From Brachybacterium sp. YJGR34 (GTDB taxonomy: Bacteria; Actinomycetota; Actinomycetes; Actinomycetales; Dermabacteraceae): a stretch of 64,000 nt of DNA. The DNA is taken from contig NZ_PNFB01000017.1 in assembly GCF_003347015.1 (NCBI RefSeq), positions 30,498 to 94,497 of the forward strand. Direction: 5' to 3'. The notes under the pieces were generated by a model. It made no database searches. It was not told the origin of the DNA and was given only the letters and a program-made list of their open reading frames with translations. The translations under genes and the position numbers were made by a program. Positions 1 to 9,147 of this stretch are shown piece after piece (positions within the stretch are counted from its first letter, which is position 1; each line of letters starts with the position of its first letter).

Positions 1-349
1 TGAGCAGGGCGGTGGTGCTCAGCGGCGCGGTGTAGCGGTCCAGGGTCGCCGACCACGAACCCCACAGGACCCAGCCCAGTCCGGTCAGGACCATGCCCAC
101 CCCGAGCGGCACCAGGAACCACAGGCTGTCGAGGCCTGCCGGGGTCCGGTGGGCGATGATGCCCAGCGGGATGCTGAGCACGAGCAGCGCCAGCCCGGTC
201 AGGGCGCCATAGCCGAAGATCCGCTCCGCGCGGCGGGCGGGGTGCTCCCTCGGCACGCCGCGCTGGGGTGCGGCGCGGGCCGAGCGTCTGGCGCGGTACG
301 CCGCCGTTCCTGCCCCGTGCCGACGGCGTGGTCCGGGCTGCGTGCTCAT
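1..349 (-). CDS. hypothetical membrane protein, 3' end outside window
   Basis: Only the first 116 codons are present; the frame stays open to the window edge. The start is the ATG at 349. The first ~45 residues are rich in Arg and Ala and look cytoplasmic. Two hydrophobic segments follow, roughly residues 48-66 and 77-98, so this is an integral membrane protein with at least two helices. I do not recognise a family. It is divergent from the EamA gene starting at 447, with about 97 bp between them for both promoters. The reading frame is clear; the function is unknown. Confidence 0.6.
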   Translation of the reverse strand, partial: MSTQPGPRRRHGAGTAAYRARRSARAAPQRGVPREHPARRAERIFGYGALTGLALLVLSIPLGIIAHRTPAGLDSLWFLVPLGVGMVLTGLGWVLWGSWSATLDRYTAPLSTTALL

Positions 350-446
350 CGTGCTCGTCCTTCGCGGTCTCCGGGGCCGTGTCCTGCGTCGGCGGCAGAG
401 TAGCAGCCGGTCACGCCGACTCGGAGGGCGCATAGGGTGGATCCTC

Positions 447-1334
447 GTGTCGACTCTCGCGCTCTGCCTCGTCCTCGCCGCGGCGCTCTCGCACGCGACG
501 TGGAACGTCATCGCGCACGGGATGAGCCGCTCGGGCGTCCCGTTCCTGTGGTGGGGAGCGCTCGCCAGCACCCTCGTCTGGGCCGGGGCGATCCCCGTCA
601 CCGGCGGGATCGGCACGGACCACCTCGGCGCCTTCGCGCTGGGCGTGCTGGTCTCCGGGGCGCTGCACGTGGCGTACATGCTCGTCCTGCAGCACGGGTA
701 CCGGGTCGGGAACCTTTCGACCGTGTATGCGACCGCCCGAGGCAGCGGCCCCTTCCTCGCGGTGATCGCCGCGATGGTCCTGTTCGCGGAGCGTCCCTCG
801 CCCGTGGCCCTGTTGGGCGTCGCGGTCGTGATCACGGGGATCATCGGCATCGGCCTCCTCGACCGACCGCGCGCGCCGCGAGCGGGAGCCGCGGGCGGCC
901 CGCGACGCCGCCGGATCGACCCCGGAGTGGTCTTCGGCCTGCTCACGGGCGTCGCCATCGCGGCGTACACGATCTGGGACGCGCACAGCGTGCGGGCGTT
1001 CGGCCTCTCGCCCGTTGCCTTCATGGTGGGGACCACGGCCGTGCAGGTCCCCGCCTACGCGCTCGTCCTGCGCGGGCGGTGGCCGGAGACCCTCGATCTG
1101 GGACGTGCCCAGTGGTCGCGGATCCTCGCCTTCGGGGTGCTCTCGCCGCTGGCCTACATCCTCGTGCTCGAGGCGGTGCGGATCGCGCCGGTCGCACTCG
1201 TCGCTCCGCTGCGGGAGGTCAGCGTGGTGCTGGTGAGCCTGTTCGGCGCGCTCGTGCTGCACGAGGGACGGCCACGGCGCCGGCTCGCCGCGGCCGCGGT
1301 GGTCTGCGGGGGCATCGCGCTGCTGGCGCTGTGA
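447..1334 (+). CDS. EamA/DMT-family permease
   Basis: A 295-residue, almost wholly hydrophobic protein with about ten predicted membrane helices in two similar halves, joined by a basic loop near residues 140-155. This is the size and layout of drug/metabolite transporter (EamA) proteins. The start is GTG 447, preceded by a GGTGGA-like site 5 bp upstream; an in-frame ATG at 342 would add 35 Arg-rich residues and overlap the divergent gene, so I reject it. The substrate cannot be told from sequence. It is monocistronic and converges on the GH27 gene, with a palindromic element in between. Confidence 0.75.
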   Translation: MSTLALCLVLAAALSHATWNVIAHGMSRSGVPFLWWGALASTLVWAGAIPVTGGIGTDHLGAFALGVLVSGALHVAYMLVLQHGYRVGNLSTVYATARGSGPFLAVIAAMVLFAERPSPVALLGVAVVITGIIGIGLLDRPRAPRAGAAGGPRRRRIDPGVVFGLLTGVAIAAYTIWDAHSVRAFGLSPVAFMVGTTAVQVPAYALVLRGRWPETLDLGRAQWSRILAFGVLSPLAYILVLEAVRIAPVALVAPLREVSVVLVSLFGALVLHEGRPRRRLAAAAVVCGGIALLAL

Positions 1335-1598
1335 GGGCATCGCGGCGGGAGGGCATCGGTCTGCCCCGGTGCGATGACGATCAGAGGCGGAATACGGACA
1401 AGCAGGCCGATATACGCCGAGGCTGTCCATATTTCGACGGTGATCGCAATGATCTCCCCGGAGGGCGGGTCCGGTCGGGTCCGGTCGGGTCCACCAGCGG
1501 GCAGAGGCCCCTGCCCTTCGCGCCGGCTCCGAGGGCGAGCCGGCCCGAGGGATCCCTCGGGCCCACGGGGCGTGCCTCCGCGGCTCTGGCCGGGAGGC
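1335..1598. other. convergent intergenic region with palindromic element and short direct repeats
   Basis: This 264-bp gap lies between the ends of two convergent genes. It contains the degenerate copy of the 78-bp palindromic element (1375-1452), and just after it a 10-bp direct repeat (CCGGTCGGGT, 1471-1480 and 1481-1490, with partial flanking units). The open frames that run through it have no start signal and look like high-GC noise. Confidence 0.5.
1375..1452. repeat. palindromic intergenic element, degenerate copy A
   Basis: A 78-bp sequence that aligns without gaps to 23965-24042, differing at about a dozen positions by hand count. The conserved core includes GGAATACGGACA on the left arm, ATATACGCC in the loop and GACGGTGATCG on the right arm. 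In this copy several arm positions no longer pair, for example around 1384-1387 and near the loop, so the stem is interrupted. Like copy B it sits between the 3' ends of convergent genes, which suggests a dispersed REP-like or bidirectional terminator element. Confidence 0.7.
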
Positions 1599-2918
1599 TC
1601 ACGCCCCCGCCGGCTCCACCCGCAGCAGCACCGCCCCGTGGGACGGGATGGACACGTCCAGCGCGCTCGAGCCGGGCGCCACGCCGCGGGCGGCGTCGGA
1701 CTGCTCGGACACGGCGCGCACCGGCACGGCCCGCCCGCTCCACAGCTCCGTCACCGAGCCCTCGATCCGCGCGGGCAGGCCCACGTCCTGGCTGTCCAGC
1801 GCGACGGCCAGCTCCTGCTCGCCCACGTTGAAGGCCGCGACGTACTGCTCGCCGCGCGGACCGTCGGCCGTCCACAAGATCAGCGGATCCTCGCGGAACA
1901 CCTCCCGGTTGCCCGTCGAGGAGGCGTGGACGGCGAGGACGTCCGGGTTCTGCAGCAGGGCGATGGTGGCGGGATCGGAGCTGGGCAGGTCCCCGCCCAC
2001 CATGAGCGGGGAGCGGGCGATCACCCACAACGACATGAGGGTGACGCGCTCGGCCGGGGTGAGCAGGTCGTCGCGGGGCTCGCCGCGCTCGGCGCGCAGG
2101 CCGATCCGGCCCAGCGGGAGCATGTCGCCGTCGGGCCAGCCCTCGGACCCGGCGTGCGGGGCCCAGCGGGCGAAGCGGGAGAAGTTCGCCTCGACGTCGG
2201 TCCACCGGTCCCACAGGTCGTCGCAGATCCGCCACATGGTGGCGTGCTCGCGCAGATGGTCCAGGCGGGTCAGGGAGAGGTCACGACCGGGGGAGAGGCT
2301 CAGCTGCATCGGCCGGCCGCAGTCCGCGATCGCGCGGGAGAAGTCCTCGATCTCCGCGGCCTGGTACGGCCACAGCATGTCGTCGACCTTGAGGAAGTCC
2401 ACGCCCCACTGCGCGTACAGCGCCAGGACCGCGTCGTAGTAGGCGCTCGCCCCGGGAACCGTGTGGTCGATGCCCAGCATGTCCGGGTTCCACTCGCACA
2501 CGTTCGTCGCGTCCGCGATGTCCGCCGCGTGCAGCGTGCTGCCCAGGATCGGGGTGTTCGCCGCGACGGCGCGCCGCGGGATCCCGCGCATCACGTGGAT
2601 CCCGAGCTTCAGCCCCAGGGCGTGGATCTGCTCCGCGAGGGGGGCGAAGCCGGCGCCGCCCGCGGCGCTGGGGAAGCGTCCGGGGTCGGGGACCAGGCGG
2701 CCGTGCTCGTCCATCGTCAGCGGGGCGTCCTCGTTGTAGCCGTGGGAGCGGGCCGAGGGGTCCGACCAGTCGATGTCGATGACCACGGTGTCCCAGCCCA
2801 GCGGCGCGAGGTGCTCGGCGAGGAAGCGCGCGTTGGCGAGCACCTCCTCCTCGGTGACGGTGGTGCCGTAGCTGTCCCAGCTGTTCCAGCCCATCGGCGG
2901 GCGCGGCGTCGGGGTCAT
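1599..2918 (-). CDS. GH27 family glycosidase (alpha-galactosidase or beta-L-arabinopyranosidase)
   Basis: A 439-residue cytoplasmic protein without signal peptide. The N-terminus has the clan-D hallmark GWNSWD (residues 10-15), the nucleophile motif KVDD (177-180) ends a TIM-barrel strand, and an R-I-C-D-D stretch (230-234) supplies the likely acid/base Asp. A C-terminal beta-sandwich fills the last ~90 residues. Known GH27 activities include alpha-galactosidase and beta-L-arabinopyranosidase; the arabinose neighbourhood makes the second plausible, but sequence alone does not decide. The ATG at 2918 is chosen because GGAG lies 9 bp upstream inside the preceding gene; the ATG at 2948 would overlap that gene by 26 bp. 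It is transcribed with the FAD oxidase upstream, with only 4 bp between them. Confidence 0.8.
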   Translation of the reverse strand: MTPTPRPPMGWNSWDSYGTTVTEEEVLANARFLAEHLAPLGWDTVVIDIDWSDPSARSHGYNEDAPLTMDEHGRLVPDPGRFPSAAGGAGFAPLAEQIHALGLKLGIHVMRGIPRRAVAANTPILGSTLHAADIADATNVCEWNPDMLGIDHTVPGASAYYDAVLALYAQWGVDFLKVDDMLWPYQAAEIEDFSRAIADCGRPMQLSLSPGRDLSLTRLDHLREHATMWRICDDLWDRWTDVEANFSRFARWAPHAGSEGWPDGDMLPLGRIGLRAERGEPRDDLLTPAERVTLMSLWVIARSPLMVGGDLPSSDPATIALLQNPDVLAVHASSTGNREVFREDPLILWTADGPRGEQYVAAFNVGEQELAVALDSQDVGLPARIEGSVTELWSGRAVPVRAVSEQSDAARGVAPGSSALDVSIPSHGAVLLRVEPAGA

Positions 2919-2922
2919 GGGG

Positions 2923-4281
2923 TCACACTCCGAGGTATCGGTCGACATAGGCGTTGGCGAAAGTGCGGGTGGGGTCGAGACGATCGCGCAGCGACCGGAA
3001 GTCCTCGAGCCGCGGGTAGTGCGCGCGGACCGTCCCGGGGTCGAGGGTGAAGACCTTGCCCCAGTGCGGTCGCGGGGAGAAGGGCGCGAGCGCGGCCTCG
3101 ATCTCCGGCAGCAGGGCCTCGACCTCGGCGGGCCGCCGCTTCCAGGTGAAGTGGACCAGAGCGCTGTCGCGGCCGTGGGCGGGGGAGAGCCACAGCTCGT
3201 CCGCGGCGACGGTGCGCACCTCGGAGGCGTGCAGCAGCGGGCGGATCCGATCGCCCAGCGGCATCACGGCGGCGAGGGCCTCGGCGATCTGCGCGCGCGG
3301 GACGTAGTACTCGCTCTGGATCTCCTCGCCGCTGGAGGGCGTGAACTCGAGGCGGAAGTGGGGCAGGCGCTCGTGCGAGGGGCCGGGCGTGCCGGTCTGG
3401 TCGGTGCAGAGGTCGCCGGGCAGGCCGGGCAGCGGATGGACCGCTGCGTCCGCCCGGCGTGCCCCGTGCCAGAGCTCCGGGAAGGCGGAGCGGGGATCCG
3501 TCGGCAGGCCGACCGGACCGGCGGCGTCCGCGGCGGCGGTGCGTTCGGCGGGGTCGCCGGCCACCACGGCCTGCTTGGCCCAGATCTGGGCGCCGGTGCC
3601 GTCCCAGTGGTGGAAGACGCTCACGCTGTAGGCGCCCGCGAGCACCGCGTCCAGGCCCGCGCCGCCGAACTGCTCCGCGGGGAGCTCGAGGTAGACGCGC
3701 TGGCGCACCTCGAAGGCGGGCACCACGTCGAGGGTCAGGTGGGTGGCGACGCCCAGCGCGCCGAGCGCGAGCACCGCCCCGCCGAACACCTCCGCGTCCC
3801 CCTCGCGATCCAGGGAGACGATGTCGCCGCCGGCGGTGACCAGGTCGAGGGCGCGCACCGAGGCGGCGAGGGCCTGCTGACGGTCCCCCGAGCCGTGGGT
3901 TCCCGTGGCGCTCGCACCCGCGACCGAGATGTGGGGCAGCGAGCCGGTGTTGGCCAGCGCCAGGCCGTGCCGGGCCAGCTCGAGGGCGAGGGTGCCGTAG
4001 CGGACGCCCGCCGCCACCCGCACGGTGCGCGCGGCGGAGTCGACCTCGATCTCCTCGGGCAGCTCGCCCAGGGTCACGAGGTCCGCCTCCGAGGCCGCCA
4101 CGCGCGAGAACGAGTGGCGGGTCCCGAGCGCCCGGATGCGCCGGGCGCCGGCCACGATCCGCTGCAGCTCCTCGAGGGTGCGCGGCGCATGCAGGGGGCC
4201 CGGCCCGTAGTCGACGGTGCCGGACCAGCTGAGGCCGGGGCGCGCGAGGAGGGGCTCGGGGGCAGGGCTGGGGGAGGGCAT
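2923..4281 (-). CDS. FAD-linked alditol / aldonolactone oxidase family protein
   Basis: A 452-residue soluble oxidoreductase of the vanillyl-alcohol-oxidase/D-arabinono-1,4-lactone oxidase fold. The N-terminal FAD-binding half has the RALGTRHSF segment and a THGSG motif whose His is the usual covalent FAD anchor. The C-terminal half has the RPHWGK motif shared by xylitol/alditol oxidases. It would oxidise a polyol or sugar lactone using O2 and release H2O2. The ATG at 4281 has GGTGG 5 bp upstream; a GTG at 4290 adds three residues and is the alternative. It heads a two-gene operon with GH27. Exact substrate (xylitol, arabitol, arabinonolactone) is open. Confidence 0.75.
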   Translation of the reverse strand: MPSPSPAPEPLLARPGLSWSGTVDYGPGPLHAPRTLEELQRIVAGARRIRALGTRHSFSRVAASEADLVTLGELPEEIEVDSAARTVRVAAGVRYGTLALELARHGLALANTGSLPHISVAGASATGTHGSGDRQQALAASVRALDLVTAGGDIVSLDREGDAEVFGGAVLALGALGVATHLTLDVVPAFEVRQRVYLELPAEQFGGAGLDAVLAGAYSVSVFHHWDGTGAQIWAKQAVVAGDPAERTAAADAAGPVGLPTDPRSAFPELWHGARRADAAVHPLPGLPGDLCTDQTGTPGPSHERLPHFRLEFTPSSGEEIQSEYYVPRAQIAEALAAVMPLGDRIRPLLHASEVRTVAADELWLSPAHGRDSALVHFTWKRRPAEVEALLPEIEAALAPFSPRPHWGKVFTLDPGTVRAHYPRLEDFRSLRDRLDPTRTFANAYVDRYLGV

Positions 4282-4433
4282 GCGCTCCACCTCGTCATCG
4301 TTCGGGGGTCGGGATCGTGGGCGTGCTCGGCGGCGGCGCCGGGCCGACGGGCGGCATCGCTGCGGCCTCGGGCCGTCGGACGGTATCCCGTCGAGCGTCG
4401 AGCGGCGCGGCGGCGGGTCATCGGGCGCCGCGC

Positions 4434-4465
4434 CGCCGACGGGCCCGCCGCGTCACCCGTCGGCG
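4434..4465 (-). terminator. hairpin downstream of araA
   Basis: Perfect 10-bp arms, CGCCGACGGG (4434-4443) and CCCGTCGGCG (4456-4465), with a 12-nt loop. It lies about 80 bp past the araA stop on the minus strand. There is no U tract, as is common in high-GC actinobacteria. The rest of 4282-4544 shows no credible gene. Confidence 0.5.
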
Positions 4466-4544
4466 CAGGGGCCGAGGAGCGACGCGGCGGGACCGCGGGT
4501 CGGGGCGCGCCGGAGGCGGCCGCCCCGGCGTGCGGGCGTGGGGC

Positions 4545-6071
4545 TCAGAAGCCCTGGCCGAGGCGGTAGAAGACCTGATTGGTGCGCAGCTCCTGGGCGA
4601 AGGAGCGCACCGTGGTCTGCTCGTCGATGACGGCGAGCTCGAGGTCGCCGATCTGGGCGAGGTCCTGCCACACCTCGAGGTCCACGGCGTTGCTCATCAC
4701 GGTGTGGTGGGCGGCGCCCGCGGTCAGCCAGCACTCGGCGGAGGTCGCGAAATCGGGAGCGGGCTCCCAGACGGCGCTCGCGACGGGGAGGTTGGGCAGC
4801 TCCGCATCGGGCTCGACGACCTCGACCACGTTGGCGATGAGGCGGAAGCGCTCGCGCAGGTCGCTCATGGCCACCACCACGGCGGGCCCGGGATCCGCGG
4901 AGAACTTCAGGCGCACCGGGTCCTCGCGGTCGCCGATGCCCAGCGGGTGGATCTCGAGCGAGGCCCGGGACGTGGTCAGCGAGGGGGAGACCTCGAGCAT
5001 GTGGGCGCCGAGGATCTTCTCCCGGCCCGGGGTGAGCTCGTAGGTGTAGTCCTCCATGAGGGAGGCGCCGCCGGGCAGGCCGTAGCCCATCACCGCGGCC
5101 ACCCGCACCAGGATCGCGGTCTTCCAGTCGCCCTCGGCGCCGAAGCCGTAGCCGTCGGCCATGAGGCGCTGGACGGCCAGGCCCGGCAGCTGCTTCAGCC
5201 CGCCGAGGTCCTCGAAGTTCGTGGTGAAGGCGCCGAAGCCGCCCTGCTCGAGGAAGGCGCGCAGGCCCAGCTCCTGACGGGCGCCGTAGCGCAGCGACTC
5301 GTGGCGCTCGCCGCCCGTGCGCAGCTCGGGGACGACGTCGTAGAGCTCCTCGTACTCGGCGACCAGGGCGTCGATCGCGGAGTCCTCGACCGCGTCGACG
5401 ACCTCCACCAGGTCGTTGACGCCCCAGGTGTTGACGCTGACGCCCAGGCGCAGCTCCGCCTCGGTCTTGTCGCCCTCGGTGACGGCGACGCCCCGCATGT
5501 TGTCGCCGAAGCGGGCGAGCTTCAGGGAGTGCATCTCCGCCCAGCCGGTGGCGGCGCGGGCCCAGCGGCCCACCTTCTCCTGCACGCCGACCTCGCTCAC
5601 GTGGCCCACCACGGTCTTGCGGTTCACGCCCAGGCGGGTGGCGATGTAGCCGAACTCGCGGTCGCCGTGGGCGGCCTGGTTCAGGTTCATGAAGTCCATG
5701 TCGATGCTCGCCCAGGGCAGCTCGACATTGGCCTGCGTGTGCAGGTGCAGCAGCGGGGTGCGCAGCGCGTCCAGGCCCTGGATCCACATCTTCGCGGGGG
5801 AGAAGGTGTGCATCCAGGCGATGACGCCCACGCAGGCCGGGTCCGCGTTGGCGGCCAGGGCGATCTCGCGGATCGCGTCGCGGTCGGTGAGGACCGGCTT
5901 CCAGACGATCTTCACGGGGACGGGGCCGGCGGCGTCGAGGGTCTCGGCGATGACGCGGGACTGCTCGGCGACCTGGTCGAGGGTCTCGGGGCCGTAGAGG
6001 CCCTGGCTGCCGGTGAGGAACCAGATCTCGCGCGCGGCGAAGGGGTTGTCCACGGTGACTCCTTCAGTCAT
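4545..6071 (-). CDS. araA: L-arabinose isomerase
   Basis: 508 residues, the normal length for AraA, which converts L-arabinose to L-ribulose in the cytoplasm using Mn2+. The N-terminus carries the family signature [14 protein letters not shown], and further on [15 protein letters not shown]; conserved metal-ligand Glu/His positions lie in the segments GAEGDWKTA and HMLEVSPSL. The start is ATG 6071, in the context of a promoter-operator 45-70 bp upstream. Unlike araB-araD it has its own promoter and lies after a terminator behind the BCCT gene. Repression by the LacI protein at 10888 is likely, because the same operator precedes araB and chvE. Confidence 0.95.
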   Translation of the reverse strand: MTEGVTVDNPFAAREIWFLTGSQGLYGPETLDQVAEQSRVIAETLDAAGPVPVKIVWKPVLTDRDAIREIALAANADPACVGVIAWMHTFSPAKMWIQGLDALRTPLLHLHTQANVELPWASIDMDFMNLNQAAHGDREFGYIATRLGVNRKTVVGHVSEVGVQEKVGRWARAATGWAEMHSLKLARFGDNMRGVAVTEGDKTEAELRLGVSVNTWGVNDLVEVVDAVEDSAIDALVAEYEELYDVVPELRTGGERHESLRYGARQELGLRAFLEQGGFGAFTTNFEDLGGLKQLPGLAVQRLMADGYGFGAEGDWKTAILVRVAAVMGYGLPGGASLMEDYTYELTPGREKILGAHMLEVSPSLTTSRASLEIHPLGIGDREDPVRLKFSADPGPAVVVAMSDLRERFRLIANVVEVVEPDAELPNLPVASAVWEPAPDFATSAECWLTAGAAHHTVMSNAVDLEVWQDLAQIGDLELAVIDEQTTVRSFAQELRTNQVFYRLGQGF

Positions 6072-6112
6072 GGGGGGGCGGCGGAGCTGACCGCTCCGTC
6101 GACGACCACTAC

Positions 6113-6142
6113 ATTGTGAACGTTCACATGGAGGGGTGTCAA
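6113..6142 (-). promoter_or_regulatory. araA promoter with LacI-type operator
   Basis: On the minus strand, TTGACA (6137-6142) and CACAAT (6113-6118) are separated by 18 bp and fit a sigma-70-type promoter. The perfect 14-bp palindrome TGTGAACGTTCACA at 6115-6128 overlaps the spacer and -10 region, a position where a bound LacI-family repressor blocks transcription. Related sites are at 10836-10849 and 12183-12196. Confidence 0.75.
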
Positions 6143-6165
6143 GCGCTGTCGCCGAGGCGGCACGA

Positions 6166-6227
6166 CGCCGAGCGGCGGGCCGCGGGTGCCGCGCTGGACG
6201 GCACGGCCCGCGACCCGCCGCTCGGCG
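6166..6227 (-). terminator. long hairpin between BCCT gene and araA
   Basis: Perfect 14-bp arms CGCCGAGCGGCGGG (6166-6179) and CCCGCCGCTCGGCG (6214-6227) enclose 34 nt that can pair further (CCGCGGG near 6180 against CCCGCG near 6207). It lies just past the BCCT stop and isolates that gene from the araA promoter. Confidence 0.65.
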
Positions 6228-6255
6228 ATGTCGTGGTTGGTGGAGGTGGTCCCGA

Positions 6256-8142
6256 TCAGTCGGGAGGCTCAGCAGCCCCGGACCGGTGGGAGCCCTTGCC
6301 GGACGCCCCTCCGCGCGGGCGACCGAAGGCCCCTCGGGTCCGGGAGAGGCGGTAGTCGATCCGGTCGTCCACGAAGGATTCGAGCTCCCCGCTCTCGGAG
6401 AGCGAGGCCTGGAGCTCCCCGGTCACGTGCGCGGTGACCTTCTCGAGCCGGTCCAGGCGATCCTTCTCGGTGCGCACCGCCGCGTCGAGCGAGAGCGCCT
6501 TCACCAGGGCCACGCACATCAGCAGCAGGATCACGCTGAAGGGCAGTGCGGTGGCCAACGATCCGGCCTGCAGGGAGGTCAGGCCGCCGGAGAGCAGGAG
6601 CGCGATGGCGAGGAAGCCCTCGAGCACCGCCCAGACCACGCGGGACCAGGTGGGCGGGTTCGGGTGCCCGCCGGAGGCGAGCATGTCCACCACGAGCGAG
6701 CCGGAGTCCGAGGAGGTGATGAAGAAGATCGCCACGATGATGATGCCGAGGACCGAGAGCACGCTGCCCAGCGGGAACGTCTCGAGGATCCGGAACATGG
6801 ACTCCTCGGCCGTGATGTCGCCGAGGTCGCCGGCGCCGAACCACTGGCGGAACAGGCCGTTGCCGCCCCAGACCGAGAACCAGATCATGCCCAGGACCGA
6901 GGGCACCAGGAGCACGCCGGCGATGAACTCGCGCACGGTGCGGCCCTTGGAGATCCGCGAGATGAACACGCCCACGAAGGGCGCCCAGGAGATCCACCAG
7001 CCCCAGTAGAACAGGGTGTTCGCGCTGAACCACTCCTGGGACTCCGGGGTGCGCTGGTAGGCGCCGACGTCCAGGGTCATCTCGAAGACGTTGGCGAAGT
7101 AGACGCCGAGGGACTCGACGAAGTTCTGGGCGATGAAGACCGTGGGCCCGAAGACCAGCGCGACGATCATCAGGAGCCCGGCGAGGGAGAGGTTGATGTT
7201 CGAGAGCCACTTGATGCCGGCGCCGAGGCCGCTCATCACCGAGAAGGTGGCCAGGAAGGTGATGACCGTGATGAGGATGACCAGCAGGGTGTTGTCCACG
7301 GAGCCGACGAGCCCGATGGACTCCATGCCGGCGGCGATCTGCTGGACGCCCAGGCCCAGCGAGGTGGCGATGCCGAAGACGGTGCCGAAGATCGCGAGGA
7401 TGTCGATCACGTCGCCGATCCAGCCCTTGACGCGCTCGCCGAAGATCGGCTCGAGGGCCCAGCGGATGGAGACGGGGCGGCCGCGGCGGTGCACCGCATA
7501 GGCGAGCGCCAGGCCGATCACGGCGTAGCAGGCCCAGGGGTGCAGGCCCCAGTGCATGAAGGTCTGCGCCATCGCGAGGCCGGAGAGCTCCACGCCCTCG
7601 CCGTCCCAGCCGGGCTTGGGATTGCCGGTGGTGTAGCCGAGCGGCTCGGCGACGCCGTAGAACACGAGGCCCACGCCCATGCCGGCGCTGAAGAGCATCG
7701 CGAACCAGGAGAAGAGCCCGAACTCGGGCCGGTCGTCGTCGCGACCCAGGCGCACGGTCCCGAAGCGGGAGAGGGCGAGGATGATCGAGAAGACGACGAA
7801 GATCCCGATCACCAGCATGTAGTACCAGCCGAAGTCCGCGACGATCCAGCTCTGGATGCCGGTGATGACCTCGCTGGAGCTCTGGGGGAAGAGCACGGAC
7901 AGCATCGCCACGGCGAAGATGATCGCGAGGGAGGGCCAGAAGACCGCGGGGGCGATGGTGCCCCGGCCGATCCGCGCCCCCTGTCGGCGCAGCTTCTCGG
8001 TGATCTGCTCGTCGGTGTCGTCCTCGGCGATCTGCAGGGCCCGGGGGAGGTGGACGGTCTCGGGGAGGTCCTCGGGCCAGGACGATGCGGCGTGCTCGGG
8101 AGGAGTGCCGCCACCCGCGTCGGGGTTCTCGGGGGCGCTCAT
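6256..8142 (-). CDS. BCCT family betaine/carnitine/choline-type transporter
   Basis: A 628-residue membrane protein with about twelve helices after a ~70-residue polar N-terminal tail, and a charged C-terminal tail of ~110 residues. The glycine-rich helix-3 motif [15 protein letters not shown] and the family signature [20 protein letters not shown] are both present; the MGVG form is the Na+-coupled type seen in betaine carriers such as BetP. The long charged termini resemble the osmosensing tails of BetP. It takes up a quaternary-ammonium osmolyte, probably betaine or ectoine. It lies between araD and araA but is bounded by hairpins on both sides and is probably an independent unit. Confidence 0.85.
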   Translation of the reverse strand: MSAPENPDAGGGTPPEHAASSWPEDLPETVHLPRALQIAEDDTDEQITEKLRRQGARIGRGTIAPAVFWPSLAIIFAVAMLSVLFPQSSSEVITGIQSWIVADFGWYYMLVIGIFVVFSIILALSRFGTVRLGRDDDRPEFGLFSWFAMLFSAGMGVGLVFYGVAEPLGYTTGNPKPGWDGEGVELSGLAMAQTFMHWGLHPWACYAVIGLALAYAVHRRGRPVSIRWALEPIFGERVKGWIGDVIDILAIFGTVFGIATSLGLGVQQIAAGMESIGLVGSVDNTLLVILITVITFLATFSVMSGLGAGIKWLSNINLSLAGLLMIVALVFGPTVFIAQNFVESLGVYFANVFEMTLDVGAYQRTPESQEWFSANTLFYWGWWISWAPFVGVFISRISKGRTVREFIAGVLLVPSVLGMIWFSVWGGNGLFRQWFGAGDLGDITAEESMFRILETFPLGSVLSVLGIIIVAIFFITSSDSGSLVVDMLASGGHPNPPTWSRVVWAVLEGFLAIALLLSGGLTSLQAGSLATALPFSVILLLMCVALVKALSLDAAVRTEKDRLDRLEKVTAHVTGELQASLSESGELESFVDDRIDYRLSRTRGAFGRPRGGASGKGSHRSGAAEPPD

Positions 8143-8303
8143 GTCGCTCCGTTCTCTTGGCGTCGGATGTCCTCCCTACTCTGCGCCGCGGCGGTGCGGG
8201 ATTCAACCTTTTCGGGTGATTCATGCCACATGCCGCGCTCGTCGCGCAGGTCATGAGATCGCCCGGGCGGATGCCGGGGATCTCTCCCCGGGCCGCGGAC
8301 GAC

Positions 8304-8333
8304 CACGGCCCCGGCGAGGACGCCGGGGCCGTG
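8304..8333 (-). terminator. hairpin downstream of araD
   Basis: Perfect 13-bp stem CACGGCCCCGGCG (8304-8316) and CGCCGGGGCCGTG (8321-8333) with an AGGA loop, 26 bp after the araD stop on the minus strand. It should end the araB-araD transcript. Confidence 0.7.
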
Positions 8334-8359
8334 CGGTGCTCGAGGGCGGGGAGCCGTCC

Positions 8360-9097
8360 TCAGGCGGTCGCGGCCTCCTCGCCCTGGCCGTACACGTTCT
8401 GGTAGCGGTCGAAGAGGGCGTCGACGTGCGTCTGCTCGATCGGCAGCGGCTCGCCGAGCTGGCGGGAGATGTGCACCGTCCGGGCGACCTCCTCGGCCAT
8501 GACCGCGGCCTTGACCGCGTCCTTCGCGTCCTTGCCGATGGTGAAGGGGCCGTGGTTCTGCATCAGCACGGCGCGCGAGCGGGAGCCGCGCAGGGTCTCC
8601 ACGATGCCGCGGCCGATCGAGTCGTCGCCGATGATCGCGAAGGGGCCGATGGGGATCGGGCCGCCGAACTCGTCGGCCATCATCGTCAGCACGCAGGGGA
8701 TCTCCTCACCGCGCGCGGCCCAGGCGGTCGCGTAGGTGGAGTGGGTGTGGACCACGCCGCCCACCTCGTCCATGTGCTCGTACACGTAAGCGTGGGCGGC
8801 GGTGTCCGAGGAGGGGGTCAGGGAGTCCGGGGTGCCGTCGTCGATCTTCTGCCCGTCCAGGGTGCAGACCACCATGACGGAGGCGCTGAGCTCGTCGTAG
8901 GAGACGCCGGAGGGCTTGATCACCAGCAGGCCGGGCACGTCCGGGTCCGTGGCGGGCACGCGCTCGGAGACGTTGCCGGCGGTCCAGACCACGAGGCCGT
9001 TGCGGGGCAGCTCCGCGTGCAGGGCCGCGACGCGCTCGCGGGTGGCGGCGACCGCGTCCTGGGTGGCCTGAGGGAGGGAGGCGAGGGAGAGGGTCAT
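8360..9097 (-). CDS. araD: L-ribulose-5-phosphate 4-epimerase
   Basis: 245 residues of the class II aldolase/AraD fold. The substrate loop WTAGNVSERVP (38-48) and the Zn2+ ligand motif VVHTHSTYATAW with His117 and His119 are clear, with a third His near residue 180 in the MQNHGPF segment. It converts L-ribulose 5-phosphate to D-xylulose 5-phosphate, the last step into the pentose phosphate pathway. The gene follows araB by about 50 bp and shares its promoter. An ATG at 9097 with a GGAG-type site upstream starts the protein at the conserved family N-terminus. Confidence 0.93.
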   Translation of the reverse strand: MTLSLASLPQATQDAVAATRERVAALHAELPRNGLVVWTAGNVSERVPATDPDVPGLLVIKPSGVSYDELSASVMVVCTLDGQKIDDGTPDSLTPSSDTAAHAYVYEHMDEVGGVVHTHSTYATAWAARGEEIPCVLTMMADEFGGPIPIGPFAIIGDDSIGRGIVETLRGSRSRAVLMQNHGPFTIGKDAKDAVKAAVMAEEVARTVHISRQLGEPLPIEQTHVDALFDRYQNVYGQGEEAATA

Positions 9098-9147
9098 GGG
9101 GGCTCCTTGGCGGGTGATCGAGAGTCAGGGGGCGGTGCGGCGGAGGG

